From NCBI GenBank assembly GCA_003508835.1, contig PUFA01000116.1, forward strand, positions 4,154,001 to 4,218,000: a stretch of DNA of 64,000 nt, written 5' to 3'. Made by a program: the position numbers and the translations under genes. Position 1 is the stretch's first letter; the number at the start of each line of letters is the position of its first letter. Below the pieces are notes generated by a model. That model was not told where the DNA came from, searched no databases, and saw only the letters and a list, made by a program, of their open reading frames with translations. This document shows positions 1 through 12,735 of the stretch, one piece after another. The stretch is from Eonycteris spelaea. Taxonomy: Eukaryota; Chordata; Mammalia; Chiroptera; Pteropodidae.

Positions 1-722
1 TATGTGTTTTCAAGTCTTTGGGGTAAATACCTAGTAGAGGGATTGCCAGCTCATATGGTAGCTCAATTCTTAGTTGTTTGAGGAGCCTCCATGCTGTTTT
101 CCAGAGTGGCTGGACCAATTTGCAGTCCCTTTTTCTCTCGCATCCTCTCCAACATCATTGTTATTTGTCCTGTTGAGAACAGCTATTCTAACAGGTGTGA
201 GATGGTATTTGATTGTGGTTTTGATTTGCGTTCCCTAATAGCTAGCGATGTTGAGCATCTTTTCATATATTGTTGACCATTCATATGTCCTCTAGGGAGA
301 AGTGCTGTTCAGATCCTCTGCCCATTTTTTGATTGGACATTTGTTTTTTTGTTGTTATTGAGTCATATGAGTTCTTTGTATAGTTTTGGATATTAGGCCC
401 TTATCAGGGGCATTGCTTGCAAATATATTTTCCCATTTGGATGGTTGTCTCTTTACCTTGTTGACATTTCTTTTGCTGTTCAGAAGCTTTTTAGTTTAAT
501 GTAGTCCCATTCATTTATTTTTGCTCTTAGTTCCCTTGCTTTTGGGGTCAAATTCGTAAAACGTCTTTAAGTCCAAGGTCCTTGAGTTTAGTTCCTATGT
601 TTTCTTCTTGCATTTTATTGTTTCAGGTCTTATGTTCAGGTCCTTAATCCATTTTGAGTTAATTTTGGTGCATGATGATAGACAACAGTCTAGTTTCATT
701 CTTTTGCAGGTGATTTTTCCAT
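1..722 (-). mobile_element. L1 fragment, 3' part of ORF2 (antisense)
   Basis: Read on the minus strand this matches the end of mammalian L1 ORF2, including the stretch for a conserved 'ten-base quoted' region whose plus-strand form runs from a 'tggggtaaatacctagtag' motif at 20-38 to a 'ttcattcttttgcagg' motif near 700. The reading frame is broken by stops, so it is a dead copy. It continues off the left edge. L1 identity is confident; the subfamily (L1M type) is inferred from divergence. Confidence 0.88.
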
Positions 723-3065
723 CTTTTTAAGCATAACTGCTAAAGACTTTTATTAATACTTCAATATATCATCTGGTTTAAACACATAATTTTAAAATGT
801 GTAAATCAAATATGGTCAACCACTTTTAGTATTATAGAAGACTGTGATTTTTACCAAATGCAGGATTGAAAATTCAACTTCAAAATTTTACAGAAAGTGC
901 TATTAAAAAGAAATAGACTATAAATATTTAAAGGCAATTAAGAATTATCTAATGGGATATTAAAGCAACAACAAAAAAAGAAGATACAACATTTAGCAGA
1001 ACATAAGTCTATGGTACTCAGTCATATGACCCAGAAAAAACTGTAATCATTTATGTCAAGATGATTTTGCTCTCATTATGATTCCTTACAATTAAATGAT
1101 AATATCTATCGATGCATCGTATTTCAGTGCCACAATGGATCTTGCTTTCCTTCTTATTGATATTCAATAGCATGAAAACCTAAGGTCACATTATTATTTC
1201 TAAAGGTAATGACATTAATTTCACAGTGTTTGAGAACCAGAATTTGAAAATGTATTTGGCCCTGAAAAACACTAAATCAAGGCTATAATTTGCTTTGTTA
1301 TCTAGTTTGGAGTTTAAAAAAATAAAACATGCAATGTATATGATATATTATGTAACATTAAGTATATTGCTTAATAGAAAACTATCTAATTATATCAGTT
1401 AATATATAAAAACTATCTAATGATATCAGTTAATATAAAGACTTATTTTTATACCTCCAGGATATTGTGTTTTAGGTAGAACACTGTGTTTCTCATAAAA
1501 TAGAACATTAACCTCAAGGACTAGGCATTTGTATCTGTCTTTATGGTTTTATTAGTTTTTCAACTTTGTTTGATTTAAACTGCAGTGTCTTGATATGAAA
1601 AAAAAACATAACTTTCACTTGATGTTTCTATTTTTCAAAAAACCATATTTTACAAAATTAGATATATTAGCAATGAACTCCTTTCCTTGAGATATATAAA
1701 ATATATAGAAATCTATATTCAAAATATACTTTATAATGCTATAAATCAGAAATATTAATTGCTATTTACTGACATAATTTCTGCTGACATTCAGGCATTT
1801 CCTTAAATCAATTTGATGTATGCAAATCAAAATTATTGAACTAACATAAACTGTTAGATGTCATATACAATATAATGCTAGAATTGGAATAGAGAAATAA
1901 TTTTCCTCATCACTTAAATTCAGAAAACAGTTAACTTATGATAAATTGCTTTAAAATTTGTAGTATTATTTTTGGTATTAGTATAATACATTAAGGTGAA
2001 GTCCTTTCTGAAGGACCATAAGACGCCTCAAGAACAAATTACATATTTTAATTATTATGCAAAGTAAGGATATTGGTTTGTAAATATTTAATACTCTAAA
2101 ATTTAAAACAAAACCACGATAAACACTAATTTAATCATTTACTTAACTCACAAAAAGTATTCTAATAAACATATCTAAGTGCTGAGTACTGTAAATTTAC
2201 TGAAGATTTTTTTTGGTTGTTTTAATTTTAAATGGATAAACATCTTGTAGCAAAAATGGCCCATATGCTTTCTTTATAAAAATTTATTTATATTAATTCA
2301 ACATATGTTTTACTGAATGACTATTTTATTTACAAAATTTTCTAGACTCTTTAAAAACTATAAAAATGAACAGAATGCATTTGTTTGCCCTCAGTGAGCT
2401 CATATATCATGCAGTAAATAAGATAAATGTGTAAATAAACATAAAACTAGAGGTATCAATATTAATAAATATGAGTACAGATAAACCTAATGTGATCATT
2501 CAAAGATGGGAGTGACGATTTGAGACTGACATTCTGTTATCACATCATCTGCTATCTAAACAAATATTGAAAAGCCAATTAAATTTTAAAGAAAAGGAAT
2601 ATTAAATCTCCCATATGCACATGTGTCTTAATTGATGCCTGCGTGATCTCTTCAGTATCTCCCAGTGGTTTGATTTTAGTCACTGTGAGATAGCAGAGGA
2701 CACACTGCTTGTTCTCTTACAGCAGCATGGCCACCACACCAACATGGACAGCAGCAGCAACAAAAGCAGGAGTGTGCAAAGCAACAAGGCAGGTGGCCGG
2801 AAGAATATCATGAATGCCAGTACACATAGCAATACGTTAGTACCCAGATTTGCCTCATTTCTTGACTGTTCAGATTTTTGTCTAGTGTTCTTCAAATCAT
2901 CTTAAAGCATTGATGCCCAAAGGCTGTCTGTTTTGTTTGAACAACTTTCTGAGCTATATTTTACACGTGCCATGAAAGTCATCCATCTTAAGTACGTGAT
3001 TCAAAGGCGGTTTTGTGCATTTACAGAGCTATGCCATCATTACCACAATACAACTTTAGAAAATT
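723..3065. other. Unassigned AT-rich sequence
   Basis: I recognise no gene and no repeat family with confidence. It contains a 29-bp near-perfect tandem duplication at 1378-1406 and 1409-1437 with one substitution. A small CAG/CAA-rich patch lies at about 2730-2770. The 71-codon minus-strand frame over 2680-2895 has no recognisable domain and a leucine run produced by that low-complexity patch, so I do not call it a gene. Confidence 0.6.
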
Positions 3066-4068
3066 TCCCCCCAGCTTTATTGAAGTATAAAGACAATTAG
3101 TTGCTCTATTTGCACTGTACAATTCAATGAGGGTTTTCTTTCAGTTATAATTGGCATACAATAATTGTTTTAGTTGCACAGCATAGTGAACAGAGGTGTA
3201 TATAACTCACGAAGTGGTTACCTCCCTAAATCAGGTACCCCCTACTTCTTTACGTATTTTTTAAAATATTGTCGACAATTTCTTTATGCTATACTTTATC
3301 TCGATGACTATTTTTGTATCTATCCATCTTGTACTTTTTAATCCCTTTGCTGTTTGTTTCCATCATTGTTGTTTATCTTGTTCTTTAGATTCCACATGTA
3401 CATGAAACCATGTGATAGTTGTCTTTCTCTGCCTGACTGACTTTATTCAGCACAATACCCTCTAGGTCCATCAAGGCAATCTCTTTCTCCATCCCCTTCT
3501 TTGTAGTCTGTGTGTCTTTTAATCTGAAGTGAGTCTCTTGTAGGCAGCATATTAGAGGTCTTATTTTCTTACCCATTCAGCTTCTCTATCTTTGGGTTGG
3601 AGCACTTAACTCTTTTCCATTTGAGATACTTGTTGATAAATATGTAGTTATTACCACTCTTTATTCATGATTTGGATATGTGTTTTTTCTTAAAGAAGTC
3701 CCTCCAACAATTCCTGTAATACTGGCTTGGTGTTGAATGCCTTTAGCTTATTTTTATTTGTCCTTTGACTCGGAGAGCTTGACTGGATAAAGCATTCTTG
3801 GTTGTAGATCCTGGGTTTTCAACACTTTGAATATTTTGTACCAACCCCTTCTGTCCTGCAAAGTTTCTTTTGAGAAATCAGCTGCCAGTCTTATGGGAGC
3901 TTGGAGATAACTAACTGCTTTTCTCTTGCTGCTTTTAAGATTCTCTTTGGCATTTTAATTATGATTGGGTTCATTTTGCGGGGGACTCTCTGAGCTTCCT
4001 GGGTTTGTACGTCTATTTCTTTCACCAGATTAGGGAAGTTTTCTGTCATTATTTCTTCAGATATATTT
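3066..4068 (-). mobile_element. L1 copy with nearly all of ORF2 deleted (HAL1-like structure)
   Basis: On the minus strand, 4068 down to about 3590 matches the late-ORF1 and inter-ORF region of an L1M element. About 3580-3490 encodes the start of the ORF2 endonuclease, with the motif CCLQETHF. The sequence then jumps near 3475-3490 straight to the ORF2 C-terminal end (DLEGIVL, EKDNYHM) and on into 3'UTR down to 3066. The junction keeps one 63-codon frame open (3385-3576). Reverse transcriptase is missing entirely. The layout resembles half-L1 (HAL1) elements, but a one-off deletion is equally possible. Confidence 0.75.
3385..3576 (-). pseudogene. Fused L1 ORF2 remnant: endonuclease start joined to C-terminal tail
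   Basis: A 63-codon open frame lies inside the L1 above. Residues about 7-18 (PLICCLQETHFR) belong to the N-terminal endonuclease, including the QETHF block that holds a catalytic Glu in L1 endonucleases. Residues about 33-58 match the far C-terminal end of ORF2. Everything between, including reverse transcriptase, is missing. No function is expected from it, and the open frame could be chance. Confidence 0.6.
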
Positions 4069-4854
4069 AAATCATCCTAAAAACAGACCTCATTATCTGA
4101 TTAGTTCTTACACTGGCCTTCTTGAACTTTTCCAAGTGTTCATGAGTGGGAAATATTTGAGACGTGTTTGGAAATGTTTATAAAAGTTTGTAGCTGGTTT
4201 TAAAACTCTGACATTCCTTAAAAATGTTAGAAATATTTACTAGCTGAGATACAAAAATATTTGTAATAATTTATCACTCCTGGAATATAAATACTGAGGT
4301 TATTAGAGTATACAGTAATATTTCTTTTCTAACCATATGAACGCTTTTGAGCAATTGGTTGACCTTCTGGCTAAATATGATTTGGTATTTACCATGTGAA
4401 CACACCTGTAAGCACATTTTTTTAGATTATTGAATAATTTATCTTTACTAAATTATCTTATGACATAAGCTAGTCATTATTTTAGAAAATGATCCAAAAA
4501 TATAATTTAAATAACATTTTAATTACAGTAGCATTTGGACAGAATAACCATTATTACACTAATTAAAAATGCTATCTCTAACATCATTAGCATAAGTAAT
4601 ATAGTGGTTGGTTTTCTTTTCCTCTAACACGAACATCAATACTATAAACAAATTCTATTTTATTTTAATACTTAACCTACAGTAATAAGGGTAGGTAATA
4701 ACACTTTCTAAGCATAATATCTATAATAAAGAATTTTAAACCCATGTCATAATGTTTTCCCATAGTGATGATTTGGAAGGATTCCTAATTTGAATCAGCT
4801 TTCAAAATCTGTCACTATAATATCTTTATTAAGAGATAAGCTTTTTTAAATACA
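4069..4854. other. Unassigned AT-rich sequence
   Basis: No gene, RNA gene or confidently named repeat was seen. It separates two minus-strand L1 copies. Confidence 0.5.
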
Positions 4855-6254
4855 TTGTCTTGGACTTTTCTGAGTAGTTAATGTATATTTATTTTTAATA
4901 AGAATATATAAGGTATACAACATGATGTCTTGATACACATAGTGAAATAACTACTATAGTCAAGTTAATTAACATATCCTCATAAAGTTACCACTTTTGT
5001 GTGATGATATCCATTCTCTTAGCATATTTTTAGTATCCAATGCAGTATTATTAACTATTAGCATGCTGTCCAGTAGATCTCTAGATTTATTCATCTAACA
5101 TGACTGCAACTGTGCAATTTTTAACCAACATCTTCCCAATTTCCTCAGCTTCCCAGACCTGGTGAACACTGTTCTGTTCTCTGCTTCTATGTATTCAAGT
5201 TTTAGATTCCAAATATAAGTGAGATCATGTAGTTTTTTTTTTTTTTCTGTGTCTGGCTTATTTCACTTAATGTGCTCCAGGTTTATCCATGTTGTTGCAA
5301 GTGACAGGTTTCCTTTTTTAAGACTGAATAATATTCCATTGTACATATGCCATATTTTCGTTAGTCAGCCACCCATGGACAAGCACTTAAGGTGCTTTCA
5401 TATCATGTCTATTGTGAATAATGCCGCAGTGAACATGGGAGCGCAGACACCTCCTTGAGGCACTGATTTCATTTATTCTGGGCATACGCACGGCGGGATT
5501 GGATTCTATGGCATTCTATTTTCATTTTCTGAGGAACTGCCATACTGTCTCCATAATGACCATACCAATCTCTATTCCCGCCAGCAGTATACAAGTGTTG
5601 TAATTTTCCACATCCTCATCACACCCATTTGTTTTTTGTTTTTTTTTTTGATAATAGCCTTCCTAACAGGTATGAGGTGACACCTCACTGTGGTCTTGAT
5701 GTGCATTTGCTTGATGATTAGTCACACTGACCATCTTTTCATATACCTGTTGGCCATTTGTGTGTCTTCTTAGGAAAAATGTATATTCCTATCCTTTACC
5801 CAATTTTAAAATCAGTGTTTTCTTTTTATTTTAAATTGTATTGAATCGTATGGACTCATACTTTGGAAAGCAACCTCTTGTCAGCGCTATGGTCTGCAAA
5901 TATTTCCTCCTGCTCCATAAATTAACTTTTCATTTTGTTGTTAGTTCCTTCTCTGTGTAGAAGCTTTTTTATTTTATGTAGTTCCACTTATTTATTTTTG
6001 CTCTGGTTGACTGAGCTTTTGGTGTATTCAAACATCATTGCGAGGCCGGTATCAATAAGCTTTTTTATTAAGCTTCTAGGAATTTTACAGTTTTAGGTTT
6101 CAGGTTTAAACTTGAATCTACTTTGAGTTGATTTTTGAGTGTGGTGGAAGATAGGGGTCCAGTTTCATTCTTTTGCATGTGGATATCCTGTTTCCCAGTG
6201 TCATTTATTTTAAAAACTATCCTTTTCTTACCGTCATAGATTTAACAACTCTAG

Positions 6255-6560
6255 TGCATTGTTCGTCAAAGTGTTTTTCTTGAAATACTCTCCCAGGGGA
6301 TGTGCTGAGAGCGAGTTTCCAAAACCAAACACATTTGGGAAACTCTGCACATTCTTTGGAAATTTTAATTGTATATTTACATATTAAAACCCATTGAACC
6401 CTTCAGTAAGGAAACCTATGTTATTTTGTTTTAGCCTGGTCTCCCAAAGCTATTTATTCATGGATTTTTTTTTTAAACCTTGTTAGAATGTTTGCATTCT
6501 ACAGAGAAATGTTCTATGCGACATGTTTTGGGGATTGCTGATTTAAACCAACAATATAGC
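6255..6560. mobile_element. hAT-like DNA transposon fragment (MER type) inside the L1
   Basis: This segment interrupts the L1 ORF2 match and begins and ends with motifs of the kind seen at short hAT elements: 'cgtcaaagtgtttttcttga' near the left and 'acatgttttggggattgctg' near the right. No clear terminal inverted repeat or 8-bp duplication could be fixed. The family is not named with confidence. Confidence 0.4.
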
Positions 6561-7162
6561 AAGTGGGTGGGGTTTGTTTTAGTTTTAATGGATCTGTTTC
6601 TGGAGTCTCCTCTGGATATTTTTCTGTCATCGTATCCGTTCCACATTGTCTCAATTACTGGAGATTTATAGAAAATCCTGGCATGAAGTAGTGTTGGTCT
6701 TACACCTGTGTTGCTCTTTTAAAATATTATTTTACCTATTTCAGATCCTTTGAATTTTTATATAAATTATAGAAGCAGCCTGACAATTGCTTCAAAAAGT
6801 TGCTGAGATTGAGATAGCATTGAATTGTTATATATCAATTTAGGAAAAATGAATGCCTTAACAATATTGTATATATTCTAGCAAAATTTGTCATGGTATA
6901 AAACTCGCCTGTATTAGTCTCCGAAATTTATCAATGCTTTACTGGCTTCTAGTAAACTTCTTTTACATCTTTTGTCGCATTTATTCAGAGGTAATTGATG
7001 TTCTTGATATTATAAATGATATTTTAACTTTCATTTTCAATTATTTGTTGTCAGCATATACAGGTTAATTTAAAATTCTTTATACTGACTTTCTTGCCCA
7101 TGACATAAATTAACTTACTAGTTCTGGGTCCAATGTTTGGATTTGTTTGTGAGGCCTTTTAT

Positions 7163-7508
7163 AAAAAAGAATCACAAACAAAAATGCATTGTCTCACAGT
7201 TCTGAGGCTAGCATTTCAACATTAGGGTGTTGGCGGTATCATACTCCCTCTGAAGGCAAGGGTCTGTTCTAGGCCTGACCTATAGCTTCTGGATGCTCTC
7301 TCTGTATTTATGCCTATGTCCAAATTTCCATTTTTATAAGGATACCAGTCATATAGGATAGGGCCTACAGTACTCCAGGGTAATAATACGTGTTAAGTAA
7401 TTACACCTGCAATGAACCTATTTCCAAATAAGCTCACATTCTGAGGTACTTGGGGTTAAGACTTAAGCATATAAATTTCTGAGGGCATAATTCAAATCAC
7501 AACAGTGT
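7163..7508 (-). mobile_element. MLT1-type LTR inserted in the L1
   Basis: The sequence matches the antisense of an MLT1 (ERVL-MaLR) LTR. It holds the 'ctcacagttctgaggctag' block at 7193-7211 and the block 'ttccaaataagctcacattc' at 7422-7441. L1 ORF2 sequence lies on both sides, so this is a solo LTR that landed in the older L1. No internal retroviral sequence was seen. Confidence 0.75.
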
Positions 7509-8521
7509 TTATAGATTGATTTCATAGAGGCATCCACATACACAATCATGGCATTCTTCAGTAATGACACCTCTCTTTTTCTCATTGCCTCAGACTATGA
7601 TTTCTAGTATAATATGGAATAGAGGTGGTATAAGGGCATATAGTTGTCTTTTCTTTCTAAAGGAAAAACATTCAATATTTAACCATTAAGTTTCGACGAG
7701 TTTTTCTCGATATCCTATAACAAACAGGTGAAGAAAATAGCCTTCTACTCCTACTGCAATAACATTTTAAAATTATGATTTATAGTTTTTTCAAATATTT
7801 ATTCTTTATGTGTTACAAAGATCATACGATATTTCTCCCTTATTCTGTTATACCATTAATTTTGAACTGTGGAACCAACTTTGCATTCCAGGGATAAATA
7901 CACTGGGTTTTATATATGGCATTTATAGGAGGCTGAGTTTGATTTCCTAATTTGTAAAATATTTTGGTCCCTATGGTCACAAAGATGTTTCTAATTTTCT
8001 TTTTTGTAATAACTTTAACAGGCATTAGTATTAGAGTAAGAATAGTACATGCAAAATGACTTCAAAAGGGTTCTTGCCTCTTGTTTTATTAAAGAATTTG
8101 TGTGTTATTTGTATAATTTTTTCATAACTGATAGAACACACCACTGAAACCCTCGAGGTCTGTAGTTTTTTGACAGTGGGAAGATTTTTAATTAAAGATC
8201 AGTCTTTAAAACATAAGGATATTCAAATTCTTTTGTTAGCTTTTTTTTTTTCAGAAATGTCTTTTAAACTGGTACACTTATTGTTAGCTGTCCAAATACT
8301 TCCCTGTCTTTAAATAACAGATCTATAGAAATATCTATTTTTCATTCAGTACATTGATAAATTCTGCATTCCTCTATTTTTTATTCCTGATCAGTCTTAC
8401 TAAGGAATTATAAATTATGTTAAAATCTCAAAGACCAACTCTTGATATTGTTTTTCTTGATTATCTGTTTTCTATTTCATTACTTTATTCCCATATTTCA
8501 TTTATGGTGATTATTTGTGTT

Positions 8522-8770
8522 TTTATTTTTTAAGTTTATTGGGGTAACACTGGCCAATGAAACCAATAATATAGGTTTCAAGTGTGCAATTAAATAACAC
8601 ATCATCTGTATATTGCATTGTATCTTCACTACCCAAAGTCCAGTCTCCTTCTGCCACGATATATTTGACCCTCTTTACCCTTATCCCCCTCCCCCCACCA
8701 ATCTTCCCTCTGGTAACCGCTAAACTACTGTCTGTGTCTGTGAGTGAGATTTTTTGTTTGAAGGGAATAA
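8522..8770 (-). mobile_element. L1 3'UTR fragment with T-tract start
   Basis: The segment starts with a T-rich tract that represents the poly(A) end. It continues as antisense L1 3'UTR ('ttattggggtaacactggcc', then a C-rich block at about 8685-8699). It is 5'-truncated to about 250 bp and sits inside the older L1. The related fragment at 40325-40440 has the same 3'UTR type. Confidence 0.7.
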
Positions 8771-8781
8771 ATCTTATTCTT

Positions 8782-8935
8782 ATCACCAAAAGAAATTATA
8801 ATTAGGCTATGTGATAAGAGGTGCTATCACTATAGTGGCAATTATATTACAATACATAAATATCACAGCAACATGTCGTACAACTTTACATCGTTATGTC
8901 AAATATATTTCAACACAAAAAAGTTGCAATTAAAA
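8782..8935 (+). mobile_element. Short L1 3' end, opposite orientation
   Basis: The sequence runs in the sense direction of an L1M 3'UTR end ('gctatgtgataagaggtgct' near 8806) and finishes in an A-rich tail around 8918-8940. It abuts the minus-strand L1 end on its left. Because both carry the 3' terminus, these are two insertions and not one twin-primed copy. Confidence 0.5.
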
Positions 8936-9209
8936 AAACAAATATATCCATTTTTCCAAATTTTTTACTTCTATCAGTTACTGAGGAAGGGGTATTAATA
9001 TATTCAATTATGATTGTAATTGTATATATATCTTCCTTTGATTGTTAGTGTTTTCTAGATATAATTTGAAGATCTTAATTTAGGCGCATATTTTAGGGTT
9101 AAGTTTTCTTGATGATTGATTATTTTATCAATTAAAAATGCCCCTTTTATCACTGATAATCCTCATTATCAGGTATTAATATAGGTCCATCGACCTGTTT
9201 TGTGCTTAG

Positions 9210-9654
9210 TGTGATGGTTAATATTTTTGTCAACTTGACTGAGCCATGAGGTGCTCGAATATTTCATCACACATTCTGGATGTGTCTGTGATCATATCTC
9301 TGGATGAGACTAACCTTTGAATCAATAGGAAGAGTAAATCAGATTGGATGAGGCCCCTGGCAGTAGGAAAGACAACCAGGTGAAGGCCTGAATGGAAGTG
9401 AAAGCCGGACCCTACCCTGAATAAATAAATGCCTTTAAGCAGCGACATGGTTGTGTTCCGGTCTTCAGGCTTGAACTTGAAGGTGGGTCTTGAGCCTACC
9501 TTCTTTGGGACTAGAACTATATCAAGGGTTCTTCCAGCTCTCCAGTTTGCATGTGAGTCAATTTCTTATATATAAAAAAAAAAATATGTCGAACATATGC
9601 CGCAAGGATGGGCATGCACCCTTACGTTTTACGTCTCTGGAGAAGGCTGACGCT
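9210..9654 (+). mobile_element. Unnamed mammalian interspersed repeat starting TGTGATGGTTAA
   Basis: I recognise this as a widespread mammalian repeat: it starts 'tgtgatggttaa', contains 'gtcaacttgactgagccatg', and ends near a 'ctctggagaaggctgac' motif. It interrupts the older L1. The TG start suggests an LTR-like element, but I cannot name the family reliably. Confidence 0.5.
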
Positions 9655-9995
9655 TTCAGTCTGTTCAAGCTGCTGTAACAAACACCGAATGGGTGGCTCA
9701 CGTGTACAGACTGACTTCTCACAGTTCTGGAAGCGGGAAGCCCGAATCAAGGTGCTGGCAGGTTGTTTCTGGTGAGAGCCCACTTCCTGGTTCACAGACG
9801 TCATTTTCTCAGCGCGACCTCCCGTGGCAGAAGGGGCAAGGAACCCCTACAGGGTCTCTTTCCTGTGGGCGCTAGGACTATTCATAAAGGGTCCTTCTCA
9901 TGACCTAGAGCCCAAAGGCCCACTCCTATATCATTACAATGAGAGTTGGGATTTCAACATACATATTTTGGTGGGACACGTTCAGTCTATCTAGC
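9655..9995 (-). mobile_element. MLT1A-like LTR (antisense)
   Basis: The antisense MLT1 pattern is clear: 'tcagtctgttcaagctgctg' at the left, 'gacttctcacagttctgga' in the middle and 'gttgggatttcaacatac' then 'gttcagtctatctagcacc' at the right. It is a solo LTR without internal sequence, placed between the unnamed repeat and the resumed L1. It looks better preserved than the copy at 7163-7508. Confidence 0.8.
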
Positions 9996-11200
9996 ACCTA
10001 AATAATACGCCTAATGTTTAGCATTGTAAGTATTGTAATGGTCTTTTTATTGCTTTAATTTCAATTTCTGTGTTTTTACATTTAAATATGTAAATTTGCA
10101 CTGTAAACAATCCTGGTATTTTTTTTTCCTATGTGACAATATCTGCCTTTTACCATGAATGTTTAGTCATTTAAACTTAAAGACCAATATGGTTTGGTTT
10201 AAGTCAACCATCTTGGAATTTGTTTTGTATTTTTCTCGTGCTTTTTTCTTTATTCCCTGTATTCTTGCTTTCTCTTTGTGTATCAAATACTATTTTAGTG
10301 TTTGTCTTATTTTGATTATGATTCTAAAGATTTAAATACTCATGATGTACTTATAATTTAATTCCAAATATGAATAACATACTAGTCTAATCCACATCTT
10401 TGTTTTACATTTACTTTTGTCATTGTTTTACTTATTAAATGATATTTTTGCCTAAAGTTAGAAAGATGTTGTGTGAAAAAAGTGTAGCAAAAATCTTTTT
10501 ACGTACATATTAATCACTCATTATTCCATTCTGTAGCTTGAGGCATCAATGTGAATTATCACCCTTTGCCCCGAGGGAATTTTCATAATATACCTGGATA
10601 TGCACATCCGCTATCTCTCAGTTTTGCATTTCTGAAACTGTCTTTAGTTTTTTTTTTTTTTCATTTTGAAGAAAAATTTTACTGTATATTGAATCCTGGG
10701 TTATTATTTTCTTGAAATAATATATTTCAGTATCTTATCCTCTATTATTTTGAATGAGGAATCATCCATGTGTTCTGTAATTGTATCATTTTATGTAGCA
10801 TGCCCCTCCTCACTGTAGCCATTTTAAACATTTCTCTTTCTTTCCTACTCACCAGTGTAACTACAGTATGCCTAACTGTGGTTTTCCCCTTGCATTTATA
10901 CTGCTTGGATTTCTTTGGGTTTGGGGATATATGGATTTATTTTTTTCATCCATTTTACAAAATCTGTCTTACCTTTTCTCTTTCTGGTATTCTGCTTACA
11001 TTTTATATTTCATTTAATACTGTCTGAAAATCTCAGATGCTACGTTACATTTTCTTAATTTTCTTACTTTAGTTTTGATAATTTCTACTGACCTTTCTTC
11101 TAATTCATGGTTTTCTTCTATTGTGTTCAGTCTACTGTTAGACCATCAAAGGAGTTCTTATTTACAATATATTTTTCATAGCATTTTCATTCATTGCATT

Positions 11201-12735
11201 TTTTTTGAGGGGGAAGCATTCATTTATCTGAAATTACCCACCTGTTAAATATTAAGCAGCTTAAACATTTGAAAGTCTCCTTTGGTAATATGTGAGTCTG
11301 CCTTTCTCTTGGTCACATGTACCATTTTCTTTGTTCTTATCGTGACTTGTCCTTTAGCTGCTTGACATTGTGTGTGAAGGAATAATAGGAGCTGAAGTAA
11401 TATCAGGGAAAGGCAAATTGGTGTTGTCATGTCTCAGCTCTAGGCAGAGAGCTAAGGTAACCTGCAGTGTTCTGGTTTCAACGTTGCTACAGGTTTCATG
11501 AGATTTACTTGACCACTTGATGTGAATGTGTGAATGCTTTGAAGTCATCAATCAGGACAGAACTACGGAGGCTCAAGTGATCTCAGGTGCCAGCCGAGCG
11601 AAGCACGGTGAATTCCGTTTTACAGCATGGTTCCTGGGTTTGGATTATTGGGGACTTTACTCGCCATCCATTGTCCATGCTACTCTGCATATGGCTTATG
11701 CTCTCTGCTAGTGTTGAAGTATATGACTGTATGTAACTACTTGTCTCTCTATCTCCTTTTAAACTGTGATCTCACTTATGGAAAACCCTGTATCTCTATC
11801 CTTTGTATACGTGCACAGCAAGTGATGGTCACCCGCAGGCTGGAGAGAACATCATTAGTTATGTAATTTTGAGGAGCTATAAACATAAAGGCAGGGAGTA
11901 TAAAATATAAGGCATCTGACAAGTCCTTTCATTATACTTTCCTTTTTTGTTGTTGCTCTATAATTAATGTTCCCCCTCATATTTCCAGATGTTATATTTT
12001 AACGCCAGCATGCCTTCATTTGCAGATTATACCTCACATTAGGTGGTAAGTGATTATATATGAAAGGAATTAGATAAGGAACTAGAGCTCAGAAAACAGC
12101 AATATTCAGAAGCAAAAGGGAACGCTAAAAACAAAAATTAATCCATGAATAATATGACATTGTGCTAATGAGAACTGAATGTTAAATTCTACTTAAATAG
12201 AGTGAAAATTCCACTTAGAGGTTGTAAATGGTTCTTATTTTTCAGGGCACTTACTGAGAGCCCCTCTCAGGAAACACGTCTCTATTATACCTTTGACATT
12301 TACATGTGAACTTCAATACCTACTTTTGTTCTTGGAATGACCAAAAGGGAGGGCAGTACAGGCTCCAGGGGTATATTTAGAGTCATCTGTTACTAGTTCT
12401 GTCTGATAATTGTATATGTAGGTGCATTTAGCATACAACACTGCTGCAGATTTAAGGACTTTCAATGTAAATATTTGTTTTATAGGAATGCGTATGTTGC
12501 GTTCAAACCTTTGTGTGTCCCAGAGGCCAGTGCGAGGACACGTGTGAAGATTGAGGTATTTTTTTTTTTAATTATATGGTAATGGGAATATTGAAGGGCT
12601 GGAAACAAAAATCCGATGTTGATTTGATACTTCCTGAACTAGATTGCTTGTGCCTAATATGGAGTACAACTTAAGACTTGATAACCTGGGCCTTCAAACT
12701 GTGGTATAGGACTATTGGAAATACATTCTGTGGAG
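11201..12735. other. Possible L1M 5' region, then unassigned sequence
   Basis: From 11200 to about 11870 the sequence may continue the minus-strand L1 into its 5' end ('ctgaaattacccacctgtta' near 11230), but this is weak. From 11870 to 12735 I see only AT-rich unassigned DNA and a T-run at about 12557-12571. Confidence 0.4.

Larger units (their letters stand above)
4855..11200 (-). mobile_element. Old, nearly full-length L1 broken by nested insertions
   Basis: Minus-strand L1 sequence appears in collinear segments: 3'UTR and ORF2 end (about 4855-6250), ORF2 C-terminal half (about 6575-7155), reverse-transcriptase region (about 7510-8520), ORF2 N-terminal part (about 8935-9205), then inter-ORF and ORF1/5' region (about 10000-11200). 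The segments run in consensus order with no large overlap, so they are one insertion split by later elements. All frames are broken. The high divergence suggests an L1M-age copy. The 11200-11870 sequence may be its 5'UTR, less surely. Confidence 0.8.

Noticed and set aside
2680..2895. Processed pseudogene or small gene
   Set aside because: The CAG/CAA-rich patch gives frames on both strands, but none is recognisable and no poly(A) tail or target duplication is seen.
8522..8935. Single twin-primed L1
   Set aside because: Both halves contain the 3' terminus, which twin priming cannot give. Two insertions are more likely.
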